A stretch of DNA of 45,510 nt from UMGS1781 sp045650705 (GTDB taxonomy: Bacteria > Bacillota > Clostridia > TANB77 > CAG-508). Under the pieces are notes generated by a model. It made no database searches. It worked only from the letters and a program-made list of their open reading frames with translations, and was not told where the DNA came from. The DNA lies in contig JAZRRK010000001.1 in assembly GCA_045650705.1 (NCBI GenBank), forward strand, positions 1 to 45,510, given 5' to 3'. This document shows positions 17,407 to 25,654 of the stretch, in pieces (positions within the stretch are counted from its first letter, which is position 1; each line of letters opens with the position of its first letter). Position numbers and translations under genes: made by a program.

Positions 17407-18447
17407 ATGAATACAGAAAAAGAATTAAAAGAGTTTTTACAAAATCATCCAAAATCAAATTTTATGCAATCACCAGAATGGGCAAAAGTAAAGACAGATT
17501 GGAAAAATGAATTTGTTATTATAAGAGATAAAGATAATAAAATTAAAGGTACAATGAGCATTTTACTTAGAAAAGTACCTATTATAAATAGATATATAAT
17601 GTATGCGCCAAGAGGTTTTGTTTGTGATGTACATGATAAGGAAACTTTAAAAGAACTAACAGAAAAAGCAAAAGAAGTTGCAAAAAAATACAAAGCATTT
17701 ATATTCAGACTGGATCCAGATATTCTTCAGGAAGATGAAGAATTTAAGAACATAATAAAAGAACTAGGATATAAAACTAAAAACAATATAAAAAACATTA
17801 ACCAAGTAATACAACCTAAATATGTATTTAGATTAGACTTAAAAGATAAAACAGAAGAAGAACTATTAAAATCATTTGAATCAAAAACAAGATACAATAT
17901 AAGATTAGCAACCAAAAAAGGAGTACAAATAAGAACAGGAAATAGAGAAGATTTAGAAATATTCTATAACATAATGAAAACAACAGGCAGTAGAGATGAT
18001 TTTTTCATAAGACCTTTGGAATACTTCCAAAAAATATATGATGAAATGTCTCCAAACCATGTAAAATTAATCATAGCAGAATATGAAAATGAGCCAATAG
18101 CAGCAGTATTGCCAATTTTATATGGAGATAAAGTATGGTACTTGTATGGAGGAAGTTCAAATAAACATAGAAACTTAATGCCAAATTACTTGTTACAATG
18201 GGAAATGATAAAGTGGGCTTTAGAAAATAAATGTAACTGGTATGATTTTAGAGGGGTATCAGGTTTTAAAAATGAAAATGACCCACAATATGGAGTATAT
18301 AAATTTAAAAAAGGATTTAATCCAACATTTATGGAATTCGTAAATGAAATGTATGTTGTATATAATCCAGTAATGAATACAATTTTTAATATTAGCAAAG
18401 GGTTATATGATAAGTTAAGTAATATAAAAAACAAATTTAGAAAATAA
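17407..18447 (+). CDS. FemAB/FemX-family peptidyltransferase (peptidoglycan cross-bridge)
   Basis: A 346-residue enzyme of the Fem family, which uses aminoacyl-tRNA to add amino acids to the lipid II stem peptide at the inner face of the membrane. FMQSPEWAKVK near the start is the family entry motif. The two GNAT-like halves carry YMYAPRGFVCD and, in the second half, YGDKVWYLYGGSSNKHRNLMPNYLLQWEMIKWA and WYDFRGVSGF, all hallmarks of Fem ligases. The coiled-coil arm of the Staphylococcus enzymes is absent, as in clostridial FemX/lipid II:glycine glycyltransferase-like proteins. AGAAAGGA precedes the ATG. The specific amino acid added cannot be told. Confidence 0.9.
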   Translation: MNTEKELKEFLQNHPKSNFMQSPEWAKVKTDWKNEFVIIRDKDNKIKGTMSILLRKVPIINRYIMYAPRGFVCDVHDKETLKELTEKAKEVAKKYKAFIFRLDPDILQEDEEFKNIIKELGYKTKNNIKNINQVIQPKYVFRLDLKDKTEEELLKSFESKTRYNIRLATKKGVQIRTGNREDLEIFYNIMKTTGSRDDFFIRPLEYFQKIYDEMSPNHVKLIIAEYENEPIAAVLPILYGDKVWYLYGGSSNKHRNLMPNYLLQWEMIKWALENKCNWYDFRGVSGFKNENDPQYGVYKFKKGFNPTFMEFVNEMYVVYNPVMNTIFNISKGLYDKLSNIKNKFRK

Positions 18448-18477
18448 ATACTAGATAATTTACAGTTGTTTAAATTT

Positions 18478-18646
18478 ACCAAAAGCTTTAATAATATAGA
18501 TTGCAAACGAGGTCGACCCTTGAGTAGACGGAGGCGTGCAATTAATATTCCAATACTAGTTATCGTAATAATTAATTAGAATATAGTAGTTAATATACCG
18601 CGGCTGGAGACCGCAAGTTAAAATCTATATTATTAAAGCTTTTGGT
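18478..18646 (+). repeat. Structured repeat copy B, also terminating the FemX operon
   Basis: The ends are a perfect 25-bp inverted repeat (18478-18502 with 18622-18646), followed by TTTTTT, so the whole element sits in or forms an intrinsic terminator. The interior holds AACGAGGTCGACCC, TTGAGTAG and, near the right end, CTGGAGACCGCAAGTTAA, shared almost exactly with copy C (19858-20030). The middle (about 18541-18598) differs in sequence but can still fold. It fills most of the 306-base gap before the next gene; the rest of the gap is AT-rich with nothing else seen. Confidence 0.75.
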
Positions 18647-18753
18647 GTTTTTTAATAATTGTCTGCAACTTTTCCACTTTTGTGGATAAATTGTGGACGT
18701 TTTTTATTGTATTTTATAGCTCAAAATTTATAAATATTGAATAAAATAATAGT

Positions 18754-19233
18754 ATGAAAATAAAAGAGTATAATAGAAAATTAGCAGTAGAATATGCACA
18801 TAAATGGGCACATTCTAGAAATTCCCAATATTATGATTACAGTGATATAGGAGGAGACTGTACAAATTTTATATCACAATGCATATATGCAGGTTGCCAT
18901 GTAATGAATTATACTAAAGATATTGGGTGGTATTATATCAATGCAAATAATAAGGCACCAGCATGGAGTGGAGTTGAATTTTTATATAAATTTATTATTA
19001 ATAATAAAAATGCAGGACCTTATGGAAAAGAAATACCTGTACAAAATTTAGCAATAGGAGATATTATACAATTGAGTTTTGATGGAATAAGATTTGCACA
19101 CAGTTTGTTAATAGTACAAAATAGACCTGAAATATTAATAGCAACACACACTTATGATGCAGATAATAAAAATATAAAAGAATACTCATATAAAAAAATT
19201 AGAGGAATACATATAGAAGGAATAAGAATATAA
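18754..19233 (+). CDS. Amidase_6-type putative cysteine amidase
   Basis: A 159-residue protein matching the putative amidase domain (Amidase_6) seen in Firmicutes. The N terminus RKLAVEYAHKWAHSRNSQYY leads to GGDCTNFISQCIYAGC, where the Cys of DCTNF is the expected nucleophile. FAHSLLIVQNR supplies the His. These NlpC/P60-related enzymes are thought to cleave wall peptides. No signal peptide or anchor is seen, so it is either cytosolic or exported another way. No ribosome site is evident before the ATG, only AT-rich sequence, so translation may be weak or near-leaderless. It is followed 11 bases later by the superoxide dismutase gene behind AAGAGGTGAG. Confidence 0.85.
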   Translation: MKIKEYNRKLAVEYAHKWAHSRNSQYYDYSDIGGDCTNFISQCIYAGCHVMNYTKDIGWYYINANNKAPAWSGVEFLYKFIINNKNAGPYGKEIPVQNLAIGDIIQLSFDGIRFAHSLLIVQNRPEILIATHTYDADNKNIKEYSYKKIRGIHIEGIRI

Positions 19234-19244
19234 GAGGTGAGAAT

Positions 19245-19841
19245 ATGATAAAAAAAATAGAATTACCATATCCTTTAAATGCACTAGAACCATACTATGA
19301 CAAAGAAACTTTAAAAATACATTATGAAACATTATACACAAACTATGTAAATAATACAAATAAAACTCAGGAAAAACTAGAAAATGCTAGGAAAACTAAC
19401 AATTATGAAAATATAAAATGCTTAGAAAAAGAGCTAAGTTTTCAAGGGTCAGGTGTAATATTACATGAATTATTTTTTCTAAATTTAGGTGTACCAATAC
19501 CAACTAGCCCAAGTGTATCATTAATGAGCCAAATAAATAAAGATTTTGGAAGTTATGATAAATTTAAAGCACAATTTAATGAAGCAGCAAAAGTAGTTGA
19601 AGCATCTGGTTGGTGCTTATTAGTATGGGTTCCAAACTTCAAAAAATTAGAAATATTACAATGCGAAAAACATCAAGATTTAACCTTATGGGGATGTAAA
19701 CCATTACTAGTATTAGACATGTGGGAACATTCATATTTCTTGCAATATAAGGCAAATAGAGCAGAATACATAAATGCAATATGGAATGTGATAAATTGGA
19801 ATGAGGTAAATAAGAGGTTTGAAAAAATAAAATGCCAATAA
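19245..19841 (+). CDS. Fe/Mn superoxide dismutase family protein
   Basis: A 198-residue member of the iron/manganese superoxide dismutase family, converting superoxide to peroxide and oxygen. All four metal ligands are present: His in IHYETLY, His in VILHELFFLNL, Asp in VLDMWEHS and His in the same WEHSYFLQY motif. KANRAEYINAIWNVINW is the usual C-terminal helix. Divergent residues include GSGVILHE in place of the common GGHxNH, a feature of clostridial homologues. The ligands are complete but activity is not proven. AGAGGTGAG precedes the ATG. Probably cotranscribed with the upstream amidase gene and ended by repeat copy C. Confidence 0.9.
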   Translation: MIKKIELPYPLNALEPYYDKETLKIHYETLYTNYVNNTNKTQEKLENARKTNNYENIKCLEKELSFQGSGVILHELFFLNLGVPIPTSPSVSLMSQINKDFGSYDKFKAQFNEAAKVVEASGWCLLVWVPNFKKLEILQCEKHQDLTLWGCKPLLVLDMWEHSYFLQYKANRAEYINAIWNVINWNEVNKRFEKIKCQ

Positions 19842-19857
19842 ATTGTTTCTAATATCT

Positions 19858-20030
19858 AGTAGTGCACTTAAATAATATAGATTGCAAACGAGGTCGACCC
19901 CTTGAGTAGCCGGTAGCCGTGCAATTATTATTACGGTAGTAGATATCGTAGTAATGAGTTAGAGCATATGTGTTAATAAACCGCGTCTGGAGACCGCAAG
20001 TTAAAATCTATATTATTTAAGTGCACTGCT
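19858..20030 (+). repeat. Structured repeat copy C
   Basis: Ends pair over 26 bp with one G-U (19858-19883 with 20005-20030). The inner 13 bp (AATAATATAGATT) are identical to copy B, while the outer arms differ (AGTGCACTTA against ACCAAAAGCTTT) yet remain fully complementary. Interior blocks GAGGTCGACCCC, TTGAGTAG and GGAGACCGCAAGTTAA match copy B. It lies 17 bases after the dismutase stop and fills most of the gap before tex. Confidence 0.75.
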
Positions 20031-20066
20031 GAATAATTACGAATTATAAAAAATGATCTAATTTAC

Positions 20067-20094
20067 TTGCATTTATTCACTTTTTAGATATAAT
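20067..20094 (+). promoter_or_regulatory. Promoter of tex
   Basis: TTGCAT at 20067-20072, 16-base spacer, TATAAT at 20089-20094. Confidence 0.65.
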
Positions 20095-20129
20095 ATAGAA
20101 GTGGAATTTTAAGAAAGGTGGCATAAATA

Positions 20130-22280
20130 ATGGACAAGATTATTAAAACAATTGCAGTAGAATTAAATGTAAAGGAAAATCAAGTTAAGAATACAATAAA
20201 TCTAATAGATGAAGGAAATACAATTCCATTTATTGCACGTTACAGAAAGGAAGTAACAGGAGGTCTAAGTGACGAAACTTTAAGAGACTTGGGTGAAAGG
20301 CTTACATATTTAAGAAATTTAGAAACAAGAAAAGCAGATGTAACAAGAATCATAGAAGAACAAGGAAAGCTTACGGAAGAAATAGTTCAAGCATTAGAAC
20401 AAGCTACTACAATGGCAGAAGTAGAAGATATATATAGACCATACAAACAAAAGAAGAAAACAAGAGCTACAATAGCTAAAGCAAAAGGATTAGAACCATT
20501 AGCAGATATCATATATGCTCAAAGAGAAAAGAGACCAGTTGAGGAAATTGCATCAGAATTTATAGATAAAGAAAAAGGTGTAGAAACAGTAGAAGATGCT
20601 ATAAATGGAGCAAAAGATATAATTGCAGAAAACATATCAGATGTAGCAGACTATAGAAAAGAAATTAAAAGATTATGCTATGTTCAAGGCAAAATTGTTA
20701 CAAAAAACGCAAAAAATGAGAAATCAAATTACGAAATGTACTATAAATTTGATGAAGAAATTAAAAAAATTCCAAGCCATAGAATACTAGCAATTAATAG
20801 AGGAGAAAAAGAAGAGTTCTTAAAAGTAACAGTAGAAAAACCTTATGAAAGAATTTACAACTATTTAAGAAAAAATATAATAAAAGGCGAAACACAGTTT
20901 ACTGGAATTATGGAAGAAACAATAGAAGATAGCTATAAAAGACTAATAGAACCATCAATAGAAAGAGAAATAAGAGCAGATTTAACAGAAAAGGCAGAAG
21001 AACAAGCAATAAAAGTTTTTGGGAAAAATGCAAAACAATTATTATTAGGAGCACCTATAAAAAATATTACAGTTATGGGATTTGACCCAGCATATAGAAC
21101 AGGTTGTAAAATTGCAGTAATAGATGATACAGGTAAAGTATTAGATATAGCAACAGTATATCCAACAGAACCACAAAATGATGTAGATGGTGCTAAAAAA
21201 GTATTAAAAAACCTAATTGCTAAACATAAAGTAAATATGATAGCAATTGGAAATGGAACAGCTTCAAGAGAATCTGAAAAGTTTGTTTCAGAAATGATAA
21301 ATGAAATCAAAGAAAAGGTTTACTATACTATAGTTAGCGAAGCAGGAGCTTCTGTATACTCAGCTTCAAAACTCGCAACAGAAGAATATCCAGATATAAA
21401 TGTATCAATAAGGGGAGCAATTTCAATAGCAAGAAGATTACAAGACCCACTTGCAGAACTTGTAAAAATAGACCCTAAAGCAATAGGAGTAGGTCAATAT
21501 CAACATGATGTAGACCAGAAGAAACTATCAGAAAATCTTACAGGAGTAGTAGAAGATGCCGTAAATAATGTAGGAGTGGATGTAAACACAGCAACACCAT
21601 CACTATTATCTTATGTATCTGGAATTAATAAAACAATAGCAAAAAATATAGTAATGTATAGAGATGAAAATGGAAAAATAAAAGAAAGAAAAGAATTACT
21701 AAAAGTACCTAAATTAGGAAAATCAGCATTTGAACAATCCGCAGGATTTATAAGAATATTTGAAGGAAAAAATCCATTAGAAACAACAGGAGTGCACCCA
21801 GAAAGTTATGCAGTTGCAGAAAGCTTACTAAATAAAATAGGCTTAGATAAAAAAGATTTGTTAAATAAAGAAAAATTAGAACAAATAAGAGGAAAACTTA
21901 GCAATATCAATATAGAAAAAACAGCAAAAGAACTAGAAGTTGGAGAATTAACATTAAAAGATATTGTAGATGACCTATCAAAACCAGGAAGAGATCCAAG
22001 AGAAGAAATGCCAAAACCAATTTTAAGAACAGACGTCTTAAAAATAGAGGATTTAACAGAAGGAATGATATTACCTGGAACAGTAAGAAATGTAATAGAC
22101 TTCGGAGCATTTGTAGACATAGGAATAAAACATGATGGACTAGTACACATATCAGAAATGAGCGAAAGCTATGTAAAAAATCCATCAGATATAGTGTCAG
22201 TAGGAGATGTGGTAAAGGTTAAAGTAATAGGGATAGATGTAGAAAGACAAAAGGTAAAATTAAGCATGAAAATAGGATAA
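20130..22280 (+). CDS. tex: Tex-family RNA-binding transcription accessory protein
   Basis: A 716-residue cytosolic nucleic-acid-binding protein, typical length for Tex, the bacterial relative of eukaryotic Spt6. The N-terminal helical region has TIPFIARYRKEVTGGLSDE and EDIYRPYKQKKKTRA. A YqgF-like RNase H fold around residues 320-450 follows (MGFDPAYRTGCKIAVID, IAIGNGTASRESEKF, SIARRLQDPLAELVKIDPK). The helix-hairpin-helix pair (LLSYVSGINKTIAKNIV, VPKLGKSAFEQSAGF) and a C-terminal S1 domain (LPGTVRNVIDFGAFVDIG, HDGLVHISEM) complete it. AAAGGTGGC precedes the ATG. It stands alone with its own promoter and terminator. Confidence 0.97.
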   Translation: MDKIIKTIAVELNVKENQVKNTINLIDEGNTIPFIARYRKEVTGGLSDETLRDLGERLTYLRNLETRKADVTRIIEEQGKLTEEIVQALEQATTMAEVEDIYRPYKQKKKTRATIAKAKGLEPLADIIYAQREKRPVEEIASEFIDKEKGVETVEDAINGAKDIIAENISDVADYRKEIKRLCYVQGKIVTKNAKNEKSNYEMYYKFDEEIKKIPSHRILAINRGEKEEFLKVTVEKPYERIYNYLRKNIIKGETQFTGIMEETIEDSYKRLIEPSIEREIRADLTEKAEEQAIKVFGKNAKQLLLGAPIKNITVMGFDPAYRTGCKIAVIDDTGKVLDIATVYPTEPQNDVDGAKKVLKNLIAKHKVNMIAIGNGTASRESEKFVSEMINEIKEKVYYTIVSEAGASVYSASKLATEEYPDINVSIRGAISIARRLQDPLAELVKIDPKAIGVGQYQHDVDQKKLSENLTGVVEDAVNNVGVDVNTATPSLLSYVSGINKTIAKNIVMYRDENGKIKERKELLKVPKLGKSAFEQSAGFIRIFEGKNPLETTGVHPESYAVAESLLNKIGLDKKDLLNKEKLEQIRGKLSNINIEKTAKELEVGELTLKDIVDDLSKPGRDPREEMPKPILRTDVLKIEDLTEGMILPGTVRNVIDFGAFVDIGIKHDGLVHISEMSESYVKNPSDIVSVGDVVKVKVIGIDVERQKVKLSMKIG

Positions 22281-22287
22281 TAAAAAG

Positions 22288-22330
22288 TCCCCAATTTATT
22301 CACAAAAGTGGATAAATTGGGGATTTTTTA
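22288..22330 (+). terminator. Terminator of tex
   Basis: TCCCCAATTTATTCAC and GTGGATAAATTGGGGA form a 16-bp stem around AAAA, followed by TTTTTT. Confidence 0.92.
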
Positions 22331-22342
22331 ATAATTATATTA

Positions 22343-22597
22343 TTATTCAATTATATTTTCTAATTCACTAAAAGGTATATTTAAAACTTTGCACAAAGCA
22401 ATAAGCTCAAAATCTTTAATAATCATTTGACCTTCTTCCATTCTATATAATTGAATTCTGTCAATATAAACAGCATGCAACTGGAGACGTCTACTAACTT
22501 CAGACTTGGATAAATTCTTGTTAATTCGATATTTTTTGACTAAATCTCCTATAACATTATTTTTATTTTCATATTTTTTCAAATATTTTTCCTCCAA
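22343..22597 (-). CDS. XRE-family DNA-binding regulator
   Basis: An 84-residue protein consisting almost only of a Cro/C1-type helix-turn-helix. GDLVKKYRINKNLSKSEVSRRL covers helices 1-2, HAVYIDRIQLYRMEEGQ the recognition helix and turn, and DFELIALCKVLNIPFSELENII the closing helices. It is divergent from the TasA/SipW-type operon. In Bacillus the XRE protein SinR represses tapA-sipW-tasA, so a similar local-repressor role is a reasonable inference, supported by inverted repeats in the shared intergenic region. GGAGGAAAA precedes the ATG. Confidence 0.85.
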   Translation of the reverse strand: MEEKYLKKYENKNNVIGDLVKKYRINKNLSKSEVSRRLQLHAVYIDRIQLYRMEEGQMIIKDFELIALCKVLNIPFSELENIIE

Positions 22598-22671
22598 ATA
22601 TTGACCTTTTATAAATTTTATAATAAAATGCTTTCACCAACGTGTGAGAGACACACGAAAAAACAAGTTAT

Positions 22672-22755
22672 GTAAAACATATAATCATATTTATGAAATG
22701 TTCTATGTTTTTTACATATCAAAAGTAGACAATAAAATAATATAAAAATTGTCTA
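22672..22755 (+). promoter_or_regulatory. Promoter and inverted repeats ahead of the surface-fibre operon
   Basis: TTTACA (22711-22716), 16 bases, TAAAAT (22733-22738). An inverted repeat TAGACAAT/ATTGTCTA (22726-22733 with 22748-22755) overlaps the -10. A second imperfect one (GTAAAACATA with TATGTTTTTTAC, 22672-22715) overlaps the -35. A third, CGTGTG/CACACG, lies at 22641-22657. These are candidate operators for the divergent XRE regulator. Confidence 0.5.
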
Positions 22756-22776
22756 GTAAAAGAGGGGGTGAAATAT

Positions 22777-23316
22777 ATGAAAACAGAAAGAGCATTTATA
22801 GCATTAGCTATAGTAATAGCTGTGATATCATTAGGTATAGCATATGCATCTATAACATTACAAACATTAAAAGTTGAAGGTTCTGTAACAGCAACAGCAG
22901 ATGCAACAAACTTTGATGTTAAATTCTCAGGAGCTGGTTCAGTAACTGGAGATAATCCAAATTCAAGTACAGCAGGAATAAAAGCTAGTGATACTACAGG
23001 AAGAACAGCAGAATTTAATTTTGTAGGATTAACACAAGCAGGACAAAGTCAATCAGTTACATTTACAATATCAAATGAAAATGATGCTAATATATCTGCT
23101 AACATAGAAGTATCTGAACCAGAATGGACAAATAAAGAACATTTTACTGTAACAAAAGAATTATCAAGTGAAACAATAGCAGCTAATAAAACAGCAACAC
23201 TAACAGTAACAGTTACTTGTATAAAAACACCATTAGAAGATGTTACAGATGATAGCATTGAAATAGGACTTACAGCAACACCAGTCAGCCAAAGTACAAC
23301 ACAATCAGGTACATAG
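22777..23316 (+). CDS. TasA/camelysin-like surface or fibre protein
   Basis: A 179-residue exported protein. The signal peptide AFIALAIVIAVISLGIAYASI is the SipW-type kind (hydrophobic core ending GIAYA). It leads to TLQTLKVEGSVTATADATNF, the start typical of the camelysin/TasA family of self-assembling fibre subunits or matrix-associated metalloproteins. The rest is a beta-sandwich with FTISNENDANISANIEV and ATLTVTVTC strands. Start: ATG 22777 has GGGGGTGA five bases upstream; GTG 22768 lies inside that site. The next gene is a SipW-like peptidase, its expected processor. A weak hairpin (23317-23338, TATCAAA/TTTGATA) follows the stop and may lower readthrough into sipW. No metal-binding motif is visible. 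Confidence 0.85.
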   Translation: MKTERAFIALAIVIAVISLGIAYASITLQTLKVEGSVTATADATNFDVKFSGAGSVTGDNPNSSTAGIKASDTTGRTAEFNFVGLTQAGQSQSVTFTISNENDANISANIEVSEPEWTNKEHFTVTKELSSETIAANKTATLTVTVTCIKTPLEDVTDDSIEIGLTATPVSQSTTQSGT

Positions 23317-23364
23317 TATCAAAAAAATAGCTTTGATAGAAAATAGGTAAAGGAGGATAGAAAA

Positions 23365-24483
23365 GTGAAACCAGACAAAATAAAAGTATATACATTAGAG
23401 TTTATACTCCTTGCTATCCTATCCTTTACACTTTTTGTGTCAAAGATATATAGTAGAATAATACTAGCTTGTTTATTAACAGTTTGTACAGTTCTAACAA
23501 GCTCATTACTAAAGAAAAGAAACATAGTATCAGTTTACGCAAAAAAAGTAAATATAATGATAACCTTTTTCGCAATAATATATCTAGCAGGATTCTACTT
23601 AATGGGATTGCATTTTGGATATTATAGACCAGCAATAACATTTGGATATACAACATTAATTGAGCACATAATCCCTATAGCTATAATAATATTATCATCA
23701 GAAATGTTGAGAAACATATTATTAGCGCAAAACACAAAATTAACAAAACCAATAACATATATATTAATGGTAATAATCGACTTATTAATATATGCCAATA
23801 TATATAGTGCAGATACATACACAGAAATTATAGAAGTAATAGGATTTGCACTATTTGCATCATTATCATGCAATCTACTATATAACTACATATCAATAAG
23901 ATTTGGAGTAATAGGAAATATAATCTTTAGATTAATAACTATATTATATGCATACATAATACCATTAATACCTAATGTATATGTATTCTTTAGATCAATA
24001 TTAAGAATGATATACCCATATATAATGTATCTAGTAATAGAATATGCATTCAGTAAGGAAAGAAAAGCAGTAGCATTCGAAACAAAAAGAAATAAAGTTA
24101 TAGCAAACACAATAGTACTTATCATAATTGCAATAATGGTAATGCTAATATCATGTCAATTTAAGTTTGGAATACTAGTTATAGGAACAGGTAGCATGAC
24201 AGGAACAATAAATGTAGGAGACGCAATACTATATGAAAAATATGATGGAGAAAAAATAGAAGTAGGAGATGTAATAATATTCGTACAAAAAGAAGTACAA
24301 GTAGTACATAGAGTTGTAGAAATAAAGAACGTAAATGGAGAAAAAAGATATATAACAAAAGGAGATGCAAACCAAGATAGAGATGAAGGATATATAATAG
24401 AAAACGATATATTCGGAACAACAAAACTAAGAATACCATATATAGGATATCCAACAGTATGGATAAGAGATATATTATCATAA
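23365..24483 (+). CDS. sipW: SipW-like signal peptidase I (ER-type, Ser/His)
   Basis: A 372-residue membrane peptidase that cleaves signal peptides of TasA-type proteins. The first ~270 residues hold seven to eight hydrophobic helices, far more than Bacillus SipW, and the catalytic domain is at the C terminus. S277 lies in IGTGSMTGTINVGD and H315 in VVHRVVEI, where bacterial-type enzymes carry Lys, so this is the archaeal/ER (S26B) class. ITKGDANQDRDEG and IGYPTVWIRD are the remaining conserved boxes. GTG start at 23365 behind AAAGGAGG. The long N-terminal membrane part is an odd feature, seen in some clostridial homologues. Confidence 0.93.
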   Translation: MKPDKIKVYTLEFILLAILSFTLFVSKIYSRIILACLLTVCTVLTSSLLKKRNIVSVYAKKVNIMITFFAIIYLAGFYLMGLHFGYYRPAITFGYTTLIEHIIPIAIIILSSEMLRNILLAQNTKLTKPITYILMVIIDLLIYANIYSADTYTEIIEVIGFALFASLSCNLLYNYISIRFGVIGNIIFRLITILYAYIIPLIPNVYVFFRSILRMIYPYIMYLVIEYAFSKERKAVAFETKRNKVIANTIVLIIIAIMVMLISCQFKFGILVIGTGSMTGTINVGDAILYEKYDGEKIEVGDVIIFVQKEVQVVHRVVEIKNVNGEKRYITKGDANQDRDEGYIIENDIFGTTKLRIPYIGYPTVWIRDILS

Positions 24484-24511
24484 AACGAAACTAATGATGG
24501 GAGTGTTAAAA

Positions 24512-25627
24512 ATGGAGGATTATAAGGAACATAAAGTCTTTAATATGTTTAACCGAAAAGGAATAATCATTACATATGTAGTAGTAATATTAATTATTTT
24601 ATTCATATCAGCAATGCTTATAGGAATAACTACAAGCGAAAAAGAAATACAAGACATAGCATATGATGAAAAAAGTAATATAGACTATAAAGTATATTTA
24701 AAAGAAAACGAATTCTTTGATAAAAACTATTTAGAAGAAGATAACCAATACATAGCAAGTTTAATAGACTATGTCGAAGCAAATTTTGTATATGAATTAT
24801 CAACATTAGAAAAAGGAGTAAAATATAACTATACATATAAAGTATTAGCCGAAGTAAGTGTAGAAGACACAAAAACAAAAAATTCGTTATATGAATATAA
24901 AGAAGAACTAATAGAAGAAAAGAAAAATACAGCAAATACTAATTTAAAATTAATATTAAGACAACCAATAAAAATAGACTACAATAAATATAACAATTTA
25001 ATAAACAAATTCATAGAAATATATGACCTAGTAGATTATGATGCAAATGTAACAATAAACATGTATGTAAATATATTAGATGAAAAAGGAGAAGCATCAA
25101 ATAAAACAATGCCAGTAATGACATTAAAAATACCATTAACTACAAAAACAATGGCAATAGATATTGAATCAAAAGAAGTAAATGCAACAAATCCAAGTAC
25201 AAGTAGTGCAATAGATAGAAGAGGATACATATTTATATCAATAGTATTATTAATGGTAGACTTTGTAATAATTAGAAAATTAATAATATTTATAAAAGAC
25301 ACAAAAGATGAAGAAGCAATATACAATATGAAATTAAGAAAAATAATGATAAGCTATGGATCATATGTACAAAAACTAAATAGTGAATTCAACTTTAAAG
25401 GATATCAAATAGTAGATATAAAACTATTTGAAGACTTATTACAAATACGAGAAACAATAAATAAACCAATACTAATGGCAGAAGAAGATGACCCAATGGA
25501 AACATATTTCTTCATACCAGCTCATGAAACAGTATACATGTATGAAATAAAACCAGGAACATTTAAAGAAAAAATAGAAAATAAAAGAAAAAATAAAAAG
25601 GAAGAAAAAGAAGAAATAACAATTTAA
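24512..25627 (+). CDS. DUF5305-family membrane protein
   Basis: A 371-residue protein matching by layout the DUF5305 proteins that accompany SipW in Clostridia. One N-terminal helix (IIITYVVVILIILFISAML), an extracellular beta-rich region of ~200 residues (FVYELSTLEKGVKYNYTYKV, IDLVDYDANVTINMYVNI) and a second helix near residue 245 (YIFISIVLLMVDFVII) are visible. A cytosolic charged C terminus with a small domain (YGSYVQKLN, FEDLLQIRETINKPILM) ends in a lysine/glutamate tail. Start chosen at 24512 with GGGAG upstream. Function unknown; the context suggests a role in export or assembly of the fibre subunits. Confidence 0.8.
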   Translation: MEDYKEHKVFNMFNRKGIIITYVVVILIILFISAMLIGITTSEKEIQDIAYDEKSNIDYKVYLKENEFFDKNYLEEDNQYIASLIDYVEANFVYELSTLEKGVKYNYTYKVLAEVSVEDTKTKNSLYEYKEELIEEKKNTANTNLKLILRQPIKIDYNKYNNLINKFIEIYDLVDYDANVTINMYVNILDEKGEASNKTMPVMTLKIPLTTKTMAIDIESKEVNATNPSTSSAIDRRGYIFISIVLLMVDFVIIRKLIIFIKDTKDEEAIYNMKLRKIMISYGSYVQKLNSEFNFKGYQIVDIKLFEDLLQIRETINKPILMAEEDDPMETYFFIPAHETVYMYEIKPGTFKEKIENKRKNKKEEKEEITI

Positions 25628-25654
25628 TAGAATCAAAAGAAAGAAGGAGTTAAT

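Noticed and set aside
22641..22657. CGTGTG-AGAGA-CACACG as a terminator of the XRE gene or the fibre operon
   Set aside because: It is not followed by a T-run on either strand and lies upstream of both genes; an operator or chance hairpin is more likely.
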